A DNA stretch of 64,000 nucleotides from Annona cherimola (Eukaryota > Streptophyta > Magnoliopsida > Magnoliales > Annonaceae): positions 2,612,545 to 2,676,544 of the forward strand of contig CM059971.1 of the NCBI GenBank assembly GCA_030490835.1, written 5' to 3'. Positions within the stretch are counted from its first letter, which is position 1; every line of letters starts with the position of its first letter. The position numbers and the translations under genes are program-made. Shown piece after piece: positions 44,894 to 54,827 of the stretch. The notes beneath the pieces were generated by a model, which did no database searches, was not told where the DNA came from, and saw nothing but the letters and a program-made list of their open reading frames with translations.

Positions 44894-47113
44894 CTGAATG
44901 TTGAGTCTGAGAATCACACGATGGAATGAATTGGGCTGCTGCTGGAATTGGGTGCTGGCTTCAATAGATGTTAGTACATTGATACCCCGGATATGATTCA
45001 AGCATTCAAGCAAACGCACAACCAAATCCGCCAAATCGCACTCTTCTTCCTTCACCATCACCCGCACTTCAATCTCTCTCGCGCTCGAAGACGACGCAGC
45101 TGCAGTTTCCGTGATTCGAACAACTGCTCTTTCGTTCCCAAGGCCCGCTTCTTGATCAGTACCAGCTGCAGAAGATGCGCTTGATCTAGCAGCAGCAGCA
45201 AGGCGCATCTCGAGAAGTCGGTTTTTCTCCTGGAGCTCCGAAACTTGAGCCTTCAAAGAGCTCAAGTGCTCCCTTGTTTTGGTGAGCACCGATGCCTTGT
45301 CTTTCTGTTCAAATGAAATCAACCAACTTCAATTTAATTTCCAAATGGAAGGAATCACCACAACAGATGAAATTGGCAACCATTTGCTTGCATAATAATT
45401 ACCGTTTTGTTGTTAGATATATTCGACATCCAAACAACAACCGTAGTAAATTTTGATGCTAAAAACCCAACACTGTTGTAGTAAATGGATTGAAAAGAAA
45501 AGAGAAGTTTTGGGTACCTTGGATCCAGGAGGGAGTAGTGATCTGAGAGCTTGAAAACTCTCATTCAGCTTCTCTCTTCGCTTCCGCTCAGAGATCATGT
45601 GGTGAAGTTGGTTGGTTGTGGGCCGGGTCTCGGGCTGTGCTGCTGCTGCCGCCGCTGCCTGTGCTCGGATCGTTTTCAGAAAAGCGATTGCTCTTATCAT
45701 CGTGTTTTGGCCGCGGGACTTTGGTGTCGTTTCCATCTTGGGGAGAAGGGATAAGGAGTATCTCTTGAAAGCACCTCTTTGATGGACTTGCTGCTGCGGC
45801 TGCTGGTTCTCTTGGCTCTGTAGCGAGAGGTAGGAAGATGAAGAGGACGTAGGAGAAGAGATGACTGCGAGCATAGCTCTGGCAATGGCGGCCTCGTCGT
45901 AGGCTTTCATGGTCTGCAGGTGAGATGGCAGAGGGAGGATCGGCTTCTCTGGATTTGTGTAGTTTGAAGTGCTGGCCATGTTCATCTGCCCAAGGACTTC
46001 CGGGCTTTCCATGGAGAACGACCTCAACGACGAAGAAGACGAGGATGGTCGGCTTTGATCCGGCATCTGGCTTTCTCTTGATTGGAACTGCTGACTGAAG
46101 TCTTCCGGGAACCATTTCCTCATCTCCATCTGCATGTTTAGCTGAGCCGGATTTCATTACATATACATATATTACTCAACTAATTAATCACAAAAATTAA
46201 AATTAGTAGATAAAAATTAATAAAAATGATTTAATTCCTTACATTATCAGTTGAAGCAGACATCCCAATTTCGATCTCTCCACTTTTGCATCCATTGAAG
46301 ATCGCAGTCTGTTACACAAAAAAGTTGTTTAGCATTGCATTCTTCAAACTCCTAATCTAATCGATGTCAGAAATTAAGAAGAAAATATTAATTAATTCTT
46401 GTAGATTCCCAACCTTGATCCCCGCTTCCTGTAAGAATCACATAAAACCAATTAGATTAGAATCAGAATCCCTTCGTTAGGCTCTTCAAAAAGAAAGAAC
46501 CCCTTAGTTTGAAGACATCTCTCGAGATCTACCACCACTGATTACCTGATAAAACTGCCTCTGGACTTCGTTGGAAGCCAAATGCAATAGATCAGAATGC
46601 TGCAGCTCCAGATAAGGTAGGTTGTCTTTGAAAGCAAGCCCAGGCACGCCTCTACTCAGAAATTACAGAAGGTCCGAAAAGCAGTTAATATATATTATAC
46701 AAATTCCATCTTTTAAAAATAATGATATAGTTTTATATATATTTACCCATTATGAATGGGGTAGAAAAGCTGGCAGTGTTCATGGAAAAGATTCATAGAA
46801 AGGCTTCCAGAGGAGGAGCTTGGACGGGTGTGATCTTCGTTGAACCATCCATCCATAGCGACGAAACCACTAATGAATAGAAACCCAAATGGCAGAATTA
46901 AAGGAGAGATCTGATGATGAGCTAGAGTGCTCGACGTAAGCTTTTTAGTAAGAAGGAATTGAAGGCAGGGAGGGCTTTTGCTTACTGGTTGGGGGGTGGA
47001 AAATTAGGAGGAACATAAGACCATAAGCAAATGTAAGTGCAGCCCAATGACTGAGCCATGATTTTAAGGAGAACAGCTCGCTCATTCTTCTGCAGCTGGA
47101 AGAGAGAATCCAT
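44894..47113 (-). CDS. bHLH transcription factor, bHLH041-like (seven exons seen, 3' end incomplete)
   Basis: Seven exons join in frame with GT-AG introns: 47113-46986, 46869-46747, 46651-46546, 46428-46414 (15 bp, EAGIK), 46308-46243, 46141-45518 and 45304-44894, giving 491 residues from ATG 47113. The N-terminal GAF-like region (MDSLFQLQKNERAVLLKIMA, GWFNEDH, GVPGLAFKDNLPYLELQ, TAIFNGCKSGEIEIGMS) resembles Arabidopsis bHLH041. The bHLH domain runs from H327 across the exon 6/7 join (HMISERKRREKLNESFQALR, then KDKASVLTKTREHLSSLKAQ). H327, E331 and R335 are the usual G-box/E-box contacts, so it should bind DNA in the nucleus. A C-terminal ACT-like region ends at LRLNIQ with a CAG|GTACTT donor. 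Homologues carry a further short exon, which I do not find. Reading on would add 25 unrelated residues to a stop at 44816. Confidence 0.88.
46414..46428 (-). CDS. 15-bp micro-exon of the bHLH gene
   Basis: Between TTCTTACAG and GTTGGG lie exactly five codons, EAGIK, in phase 0. They are needed to join QRQFYQ to TAIFNGCKSG as in related proteins. The donor GTTGGG is weak, which may favour skipping. Skipping would keep the frame. Confidence 0.8.
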
Positions 47114-47176
47114 GAGGAAGAGGAGGCAAGCCTAGCTATCTAGACCATGGTGTTTTGTGGGGAAGAATATAATAAG

Positions 47177-47179
<3 letters not shown>

Positions 47180-47219
<40 letters not shown>
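47180..47219 (-). promoter_or_regulatory. (GA)20 microsatellite in the bHLH leader or promoter
   Basis: Twenty uninterrupted GA units lie 67 bp upstream of the start codon; on the gene's strand this is (CT)20/(TC)20. Such GAGA repeats are known binding sites for plant BBR/BPC factors, and CT-rich leaders are common. The role here is inference. Confidence 0.8.
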
Positions 47220-47223
<4 letters not shown>

Positions 47224-48345
47224 ACAATGGATGAAGAGAAGAGGCAGGCAATTAAGGCAACGATCCATCGCAAAGTAGAGGAAGAAAAGTAATAGTCAAA
47301 GTCATGGTTCCTGGTGTGCTGGCTTGAAATGCGTCAAAGTCGGAGGCAGCCTGTCGTTTTCCACGGATTTGCATATTGGTTGCATAAATTTCAAATTTTA
47401 CAATTTTTTGATGTCTACGTTTCGTACTGTGTAGCAGACAATTTGAAGTTTCAGAAATATATATTATCAAAAAACGTTTCAGAAATATACAATTTTAGTC
47501 TCTAATAATGTAAACACTAAGGTTAAAATATGTAAATTTAAAACTTTTTAATCTCTATAACGATTTTTTTTTAAATTATTTTTTTTAATTTTTCTATATA
47601 ATAGCTTCAGTTTTTGGGCTATTTTAATTTTTTCTAAAAATATTTTTAATTTCAAAGAAAAATAATTATTAAAATATTAAAAGAAAAATTTGCTCATTTT
47701 AAGTTAAAATTAATAGGGTACCCTGTTGCCGGAGGGACTACAACTACACGTTTGTAAAACTTTTAGCCATATACCAATATGAAAATTAAGGTCAAAAGTG
47801 CAAATTTTGAAAACTTAAAGGACCTATTTGCGAATCATCGCTCGTTTTCTTCCTTTTTACCCTATTAATCCAAGTCCAAATTAACCATTTTCCTTTCCAA
47901 TCCTCTCTGTCGACCCGTGTAGTTCTATGGGTTCATATCGACCATCCAATCTGTGGTCCACCGCATTTGGAATATTGGGGATGGTTGAAATTTAATCACA
48001 TGGGAATTGTAGATCCAAGCTGGCTGAAAAGCATGACACATTCAATCTCAAGCGTTGAATTAATTTCGTTGCCACTATAAAACATTTCAAATTTTCAGCG
48101 AATAAAAAATTTCATTGGGAATATTCAAATTTTTATGGTGCCAGATATTCAAATTTAGTCGCTAAAAAATGGTGGCTAATTATTAGTGTATTATACCATA
48201 CAATAATTCTTTTTTTTCCTTAGAAAATCAAATTTGAATTTGATCATAAAGCATTTTGGGAATGGTAATTTTTTTATTGGTATTTATATATCATGACAAT
48301 TGATATTATAATTAAGCATATTCACAACCCTTATACCATAGAGGA
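47220..48345. other. Upstream region of the bHLH gene, no gene seen
   Basis: AT-rich intergenic DNA. About 47300-47500 contains short inverted pieces; 47540-47700 may be a very old MITE. Nothing coding is recognised. Confidence 0.4.
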
Positions 48346-48505
48346 AATTTTTTTTTATAATACCCCTATATCAAGGAGAAATTTGTAAATATTCCTATAC
48401 TAAAAGGGAAATAATCAAACACTCCCACTGCACGAGGGGAGATTCGAACGCCCCGAGTAAGGCTTGCCTGCCTTATAGGTGTTACTATCAGGCCACATGC
48501 TTGGT
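48346..48505 (-). repeat. tRNA-derived SINE-like element, minus strand
   Basis: On the minus strand, GTGGCCTGATAGTAAC resembles an A box, GGGCGTTCGAATCTCCCC is a clear B box, and the far end is an A-run (T-run at 48348-48356 on the plus strand). The 5' part (48452-48505) is included in the A/B duplication, so the duplication edge falls inside the SINE. Confidence 0.55.
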
Positions 48506-50395
48506 AGCCATTTTGGGAATGGTTATTGTTAGTAGTCAAGGAAGCAGTTGATGATAGCAGTTGCATATTCATGTTCGGTGCTGCTAATAAAGAATTTTTG
48601 CTTGCCGATAACTGTTGATAAAATACATATATTTTTGAGGACTGAACTTTTCAGGCCGTCCGGCCTGAAAACCTATATTTTTAATTTTTTTTCATGGGTA
48701 AGTAAATCTAAGTGTATTAAATTTATAAACTAAGTTTTACTATTTTTGAAAGTTTTTAAGTATTTTTTGAGATTTTTAAACACAGTGACATTTCTGTAAG
48801 TTTTGGATCTCAGAAAATTATGGAAATGCTAGTGTTTAAAAATCCAAAAAAGATAATTAAAAACATCCAAAAATGGTAAAACTTGGTTTATAGATTTAAT
48901 ACACCTAGATTTACTTACCCATGAAAAAAATAAAACATAAATTAAAAAAATAGGTTTTAAGGCCGGGCAGGCCTCTATATTTTTTTAGTGTGCATTCGGA
49001 GATACACAACCATGATTGATTATCATGTTCAAACTTCAAAGTGATTGGCATCGCTTTTATATGTTTTTTAAGTGCGTGTTCAGAGATACTTAAACATGTT
49101 TGGTTATCATGTTCAAAATGACTGGCATCGCTTTTATCTGTTCGTATTTGTATCAGTATATTATAACAATTTAAAGAATCGTTTTTATATAAAAACGATG
49201 TTTAGATGGTTTAGATGCAGAATAAAATTAATATGATTTAAATAATTTTATTATATTGATTCTACACTTTTATTACATAGTACCATAAGCGAATATATTT
49301 TTTGCAATCATTATGAGTAAGGAAAAATTTTTATTAGCAAGAAAAATTCATATTAAAGAAAATTTTTTATATTTATTATGATGCATTCGTAGGTAAGAAA
49401 TGTATTTTTTTTGTATAATAAATGATGATGATTTTTAAAAATAAAAAATAAATATGTAAAAGTATTATAAAATGGCAAAACTTTGTATATAGATTGAATA
49501 CATTTAGGAAAACATGTTTATGAAGAAAAATAAAAAATATAAGTAATTGTAAAAATAAATAAATGTTGTATTTTTGCTTAAAATGTATCACGATGTATAT
49601 AATCATGCTTCTGTTTATAATTTACTATCGTTATTTTTATCTTTTATTTATTTTAATTTTATACGCTTTAAAATTGACAATTCTAGTTATTAAACGCTTT
49701 CCTGGCCACCGATCGATGGAAAACTAAACTGAGTGTGTATCAATGAATTATCAACTCCCCAAAAGATAATTAATATGGACTGTGGACGCAATAATATTCT
49801 TGAATTTCAAAAATCTATATACATGCACCTCTCTCGGGTGTTACTCTCAAATGTGTACACTACTACATATGAGTTTCTTCTTCTCCACACGTGCATGTAT
49901 GTATGCTTTGGCTTTTGGAACGTTCATCATATGGGGCTCTTTCCCTAGCTCTTTCCCTCGAAAGGGATTGCGTCCTGGCTCACTTCATTGATTCATCTCC
50001 AATCGATGTTTGGATTCTCACTAGTTACTCGGGACCGTGTTCCCCACAGCCCTGGTTTTTGTGGGGAGGCGAAAAGTCTTACAAACGTTGATTTCGGACA
50101 GTGGACAACGGACGTGATTCGGGCCACAAGAATAAGTTAAAACAGGCTGACATCGACGTCGGTGTTCATATATAACATTACATGCATGAAGGAATGCTAA
50201 ATCCCTCCCCGTTCCAACAGCAGATTGATTTTGGACCGCTCGTCTCAATCTCCCCTTTTTGACGCCTAAAATGACTAAAATGCCCCCAAGAAATTTCAAA
50301 AAAATACTAACACTTCTCCAAAATGGTAAAACTTGGCATATGAATTACATATATTTAGAAAATAGTTTTATGAAAACTAATAAAGAATTTGAAAA
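48452..50395. repeat. Segmental duplication, copy A
   Basis: Begins AAGGCTTGCCTGCC and is colinear with copy B (50779 on) through GCATATTCATGTTCGGTGCT, TTTAAGTGCG, CGTTTTTATA, TAAACGCTTTCCTGGCCACC, CTTTCCCTCGAAAGGGATTG, ACCGTGTTCCCCACAGCCCT and CATATATAACATTACATGCA. It contains one MULE-type insertion (48637-48975) that B lacks. It lacks two insertions and a 19-bp G-box-bearing segment that B has. No gene is recognised. An overlapping open frame near 49890-50090 recurs in B only because the DNA is duplicated. Confidence 0.85.
48637..48975. mobile_element. MULE-type palindromic MITE, 339 bp, with proven empty site
   Basis: Flanked by perfect 9-bp duplications TATATTTTT (48628-48636, 48976-48984). 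Copy B at about 51432-51445 has one TATATTTTT and no insertion, so this is the unoccupied site. The ends begin GAGG and carry GGCCGTCCGGCC-type palindromes. The interior holds the shared core (AAACTAAGTTTTACTATTTT against AAAAATGGTAAAACTTGGTT) and a TTTTGGATCTCAGAAAATTA loop. The 9-bp duplication points to Mutator-like mobilisation. Confidence 0.88.
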
Positions 50396-50464
50396 ATAGG
50401 TTTTTTTAGGCTGGCCTAAAATTGATCAATTTAGGCTGATTGTAGATGGTCATGGTCTTTATTT

Positions 50465-50790
50465 GATGGAGAATGTTTCAATGCATCGGGCTGAAAAATC
50501 TCATTTATTATTATTATTTTTAAATTTTTTTTACAAAAATCTTAATATAGGTGTATTTAATCTATAACCCATATTTTAGCATTTTCAAAAATGTCTGTAT
50601 ATATATATATTTTTTATTTATTAAAATAAAAGGATTTTGGTACTTTTTAAATGACTTAACTACCCCTTTTTCAAAATTAAAAAAATATAGACACATTTCT
50701 AAAAATGATAAAACTTGAGTTTATGGATTAAATATACATAGATTAAAAGTTTTCTAAGAAAGAGTTTTAAAAAATAATAAGGCTTGCTTG
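50465..50790. repeat. Palindromic-core MITE at the A/B junction
   Basis: Arms ATAACCCATATTTTAGCATT and AAAAATGATAAAACTTGAGT with the TTTAAATGACTTAACTACCC centre. It fills the space between copies A and B and may have been involved in the duplication. Confidence 0.6.
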
Positions 50791-50806
50791 CCTTTGGGTG
50801 TAACTA

Positions 50807-51284
50807 GGGAAATTTGCGTCATACCCCCTCTAAGTTTGCGTATTAGTATTTTAGACTTAGACGTTTGCGTATTAGCATATTGGACCCTAATAAGTTTCAT
50901 CTTTTGTATTTTAAACCCTTCGCCCTAACGCCGTTTGCCACACACTGTCTAGTCGTGTGCAATGACAAAAATACCCCTCAATAAAAACAAAATACACTAC
51001 TCATTATGCATTTTCTCACCGATGTTTGTTGCTTATGTTGTCTTCCATTTCAAGATCTTCATTTTCTACATTAATGTTGGTGCTAGTTAGGGCAGTGTTT
51101 TGTTTTTATTGAGGGATACTTTTGACATTGCACACGACCAGATGGTGTGTGACAGACGACGTTAGTACGGAGGGTTTAAAATGCAAAAGATGAAACTTAT
51201 TAGGGTCTAATATCCTAATACGCAAATATCGGAGTCTAAAATACTAATACGCAAACTAAGAGGGGGTATGACACAAATTTTCCA
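50807..51284. mobile_element. MULE-type fold-back element, 478 bp, with proven empty site
   Basis: The long inverted arms match (AAATTTGCGTCATACCCCCT against AAATTTGTGTCATACCCCCT, then AGTTTGCGTATTAGTATTTT in both). Flanking 9-bp duplications are GTGTAACTA (50798-50806) and GTGTTACTA (51285-51293). Copy A has a single GTGTTACTA at about 48480 and no insertion. The centre contains a smaller inverted pair (TGCACACGAC and GTCGTGTGCA types). Confidence 0.85.
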
Positions 51285-52632
51285 GTGTTACTATCAGGCC
51301 GCATGCTTGATAGCCATTTGGAAATGGTTATTATTAGTAGTCAAGGAAGCAGTTGATGATGGCAGTTGCATATTCATGTTCGGTGCTGCAGATAAAGAAT
51401 TTTTGGTTGCCGATAACTGTTGATAAAATACATATATTTTTTTAGCGTGCGTTCAGAGATACACAAACATGATTGATTATCATGTTCAAAGTGATTGGCA
51501 TCGCTTTTATATGTTTTTTAAGTGCGATTTCAGAGATACATAAACATGTTTGGTTATCATGTTCAAAATGACTGGCATCGCTTTTATCTGTTCGTATTTG
51601 TATCAGTATATTATAAGAATTTAAAGAATCGTTTTTATACAAAAACGATGTTTTGATGGTTTAGATGCAGAATAAAATTAATAGAATTTAAATAATTTTA
51701 TTATATTGATTCTACACTTTTATTAGATAGTACCATAAGTGAATATATTTCTCGCAATCGTTATGAGTAAGGAAAAATTTTTATTAGCAAGGAAAATGCA
51801 TATTAAAGAAAAAATTTTATATTTATTATGATGCGTTCGTAGTTAAGAAAAAGGTTTCTTTATATGATAAACGATGATGATTTCTAAAAAATCAAAAATA
51901 AATATGTCAAAATGGCAAAATTTTGAATATAGATTGAATACATTTAGGAAAACATGTTTACGAAGAAAAATAAAAAATATAAGTAATTGTAAAAATAAAT
52001 AAAAGCCGTATTTTAGCTTAAAATGTATCGTGATGTATATAATCATGCTTCTGTTTATAATTTACTATCATTATTGTTATCTTTTATTTATTTTAAATTT
52101 ATACACTTTATAATTGACAATTCTAGTTATTAAACGCTTCCCTGGCCACCGATCAATGGAAAACTGAACTGCGTGTGAATCAATGAATTATCCACTCCCC
52201 CAAAGATAATTAATATGGAATGTGGGCGCAATAATATTCTTGAATTTCAAAAATCTATATTCATGCAACTCTCTCGGGTGTCACTCTCAAATGTGTACAC
52301 TACATATGAGTTTCTTCTTCTCCACACGTGCATGTATTTATGCTTTGGCTTTTGCAGCGTTCATCATATGGGGCTCTTTCCCTAGCTCTTTCCCTCGAAA
52401 GGGATTGCGTGATGGCCCACCTCGTTGATTCATCTCCAATCGATGTTTGGATTCTCACTAGTTACTCGGGACCGTGTTCCCCACAGCCCTGGTTTTTGTG
52501 GGGAGGCGAAAAGTCTTACCAACGTGGGATGTGTCACGTGTGGTTGATTTCGGACAGCGGACAACGGACGTGATTCGGGCCACAAGAATAAGTTAAAACA
52601 GGCTGACATCGAAGTCGGTGTTCATATATAAC

Positions 52633-53044
52633 ATGACTGCAGATCTTTTAAGACCGGATGCATGAAGGCTTCCATGCATCTGGCCCAAAAACCCATTTTT
52701 TTAAATTTTTTTAAATTTTTTTCATGGGTAAGTAAATCTTGGTGAATTAAATCTATAAACAAAATTTTACCATTTTTGGATGTTTTTAAGTAATTTTTTA
52801 GATTTTTAAACACAGTGGCATTTCCGTAATTTTATGAGATTAGGACTCATATAACATTACATGCACGAAGGAATAGTACGGAAATGCCACTGTTTAAAAC
52901 TAAAAAAATACTTAAAAACATCTAAAAATGGTAAAATTTGATTTATACATTTAATACACCTAGATTTACTTACTCATGAAAAAAATTAAAAAAATTAAAA
53001 AAAAAAGTTTTTGGGCCGGACATCCGGTCTTCAAAGATCAGGAC
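52633..53044. mobile_element. MULE-type palindromic MITE carrying captured flanking DNA (copy B)
   Basis: Inverted ends GACTGCAGATCTTTTAAGAC and GTCCTGATCTTTGAAGACCG, with flanks ATATATAAC (52624-52632) and TCATATAAC (53045-53053), a 9-bp duplication with two changes. Copy A at about 50166-50185 keeps the uninterrupted target. The arms hold the shared core. The loop at 52842-52874 contains a 33-bp copy of the element's own right end and flank (53040-53072), 32 of 33 identical. Confidence 0.82.
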
Positions 53045-53492
53045 TCATATAACATTACATGCATGAAGGAATGTTAAATTCCACCCCATTCCAACATAAG
53101 ATTGATTTTGGGCCTCTCATCCCAATCTCCCTTTTTGACGCCAAAAATGACTATCCCTAAGAAGTTTTTAAAAAATACTATCACTTCTCCAAAATGGTAA
53201 AACTTGCATATGAATTACATATATTTAGAAAATAGTTTTCCCTAGCTCTTTCCCTCGAAAGGGATTGCGTCCTGGCCCACCTCATTGATTCAACTCCAAT
53301 CGATGTTTGGATTCTCACTAGTTACTCGGGACCGTGTTCCCCACAGCCCTGGTTTTTGTGGGGAGGCAAAAAATCTTACAAACGTGGGATGTGTCACGTG
53401 TGGTTGATTTCGGACAGCGGACAACGGACGCGATTCGGGCCACAAGAATAAGTTAAAACAGGCTGACATCGACGTAGGTGTTCATATATAAC

Positions 53493-53871
53493 CTGCCCGC
53501 TGATCTTTTAAGACCGGATGCATCCGGTCCAAAAACTTATTTTTTTTTAATTTTTTTCATAGGTAAGTAAATTTAGGTGTATTAAATCTATAAATCAAGT
53601 TTTACCATTTTTGAATGTTTTTAAGTAATTTTTTTTAGATTTTTAAACACAATGACATTTCTGTAATTTTCTGAGATCAGGACTCATATAACATTACATG
53701 CATGAAGTAATAGTACGAAAATACCACTGTGTTTAAAAATCTAAAAAAAATACTTAAAAACATCTAAAATTGGTAAAACTTGGTTTATAGATTTAATACA
53801 CCTAGATTTACTTACTCATGAAAAAAATTAAAAAAAAAAGGTTTTTGGGCGGGACATCCGTTGATCAGGAC
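53493..53871. mobile_element. Same captured-flank MITE, copy C
   Basis: Sister of the element at 52633, at the equivalent position of the next 860-bp unit, with small differences (shorter A-runs, GCATCCGG end changes). Its loop carries the same captured segment at 53678-53711. Confidence 0.82.
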
Positions 53872-54087
53872 TCATATAACATTACATGCACGAAGGAATG
53901 TTAAATCCCACCCCGTTCCAACATAAGATTGATTTTGGGCCTCTCATCCCAATCTCCCTTTTTGACACCAAAAATGACTATCCCTAAGAAATTTTTAAAA
54001 AATACTATCACTTCTCCAAAATGGTAAAACTTGGCATATGAATTAAATATATTTAGAAAATAATTTTATGAAAAGTAATAAAGAATT

Positions 54088-54187
54088 NNNNNNNNNNNNN
54101 NNNNNNNNNNNNNNNNNNNNNNNNNNNNNNNNNNNNNNNNNNNNNNNNNNNNNNNNNNNNNNNNNNNNNNNNNNNNNNNNNNNNNNN
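54088..54187. other. Assembly gap, exactly 100 N
   Basis: One hundred Ns, the usual placeholder for a gap of unknown size. It interrupts copy C of the duplication array. Confidence 0.98.
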
Positions 54188-54220
54188 AAGTAACCTGATT
54201 GCATGTATTAATTATATATA

Positions 54221-54497
54221 AGCTGTGTTTGGGAAGTTATAAAATTTTTGAATGAAAAATTTTTTGTGTAAATTTTTTCGAATTGATATAAAATAATATG
54301 ATATAATAGGAATAACAATGGAAAATAAAGAGAATAAAGTTAAAATAGATAGGTTAGTTGTATGAGTAGTTTATATAAATAATTAAAAATTAGGATATTT
54401 ATATAGGAAGATATGAAAAAATAATTAAAAGACATGATAGTTATTTGAATAGTAAAAAGTTTTAGTTTAAAAGTTCTGGTTATAAACAAACATGCCG
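54221..54497. mobile_element. TGTTTG-ended MITE, 277 bp, ATA target duplication
   Basis: Ends AGCTGTGTTTG and CGGCATGTTTG (right end reversed) are flanked by ATA (54218-54220, 54498-54500). The interior follows the family in reverse order (AAAGTTAAAATAGATAGGTT, TATAGGAAGATATGAAAAAA). Confidence 0.75.
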
Positions 54498-54695
54498 ATA
54501 GAATATACATATTATTTGGGGGTACCTTATCTATTCTACTTCAACAGTTCTGTTTCTCCTTTATGCACCTCAATTCCACCCACTTCTTTATAATTTTCTC
54601 CAAAGCAACAAAACCTTAGTAGCTAAAATAGTGTTTGTCCCACACCTATTCCCTCCCATAACCAAATTTCTTCTCGAGTTCTCATCTCCTTCTCC

Positions 54696-54827
54696 AATAT
54701 GCTCTATGAATCTCATCCTTTCCCCAACCAAAGACTAAAAAAGCAATAATTCTTTTCTAATTCCCACCTCCTCAAATATGCTCTATGAATCTCATCCTTT
54801 CCCCATTGACAGACTAAAGAAGCAATG
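54696..54827. repeat. 79-bp-period tandem duplication
   Basis: AATATGCTCTATGAATCTCA starts at 54696 and 54775. The units agree through CATCCTTTCCCC and AGACTAAA(A/G)AAGCAAT. Confidence 0.85.

Larger units (their letters stand above)
50779..53240. repeat. Segmental duplication, copy B
   Basis: Colinear with copy A but with insertions at 50807-51284 and 52633-53044. Its right part, 52381-53240, is the first unit of an 860-bp tandem duplication with copy C. The B/C join (GAAAATAGTTTTCCCTAGC near 53237-53241) shows about 3 bp of shared T sequence between the two parents. Confidence 0.85.
52381..54087. repeat. 860-bp tandem duplication (B right part and C)
   Basis: CCTAGCTCTTTCCCTCGAAA starts at 52381 and again at 53241. 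The two units are colinear, including the MULE-type insertion at the same place, so the insertion came before this duplication. The second unit runs into the N gap. Confidence 0.88.

Noticed and set aside
45588..46157. 189-codon minus-strand frame overlapping bHLH exon 6
   Set aside because: It is a different frame of the same exon. The bHLH motif lies in the other frame, which also splices in phase.
49733..50091. Overlapping plus-strand frames, repeated at 52222-52573
   Set aside because: They recur only because the DNA is duplicated. The frames differ between copies by indels and have no recognisable domain.
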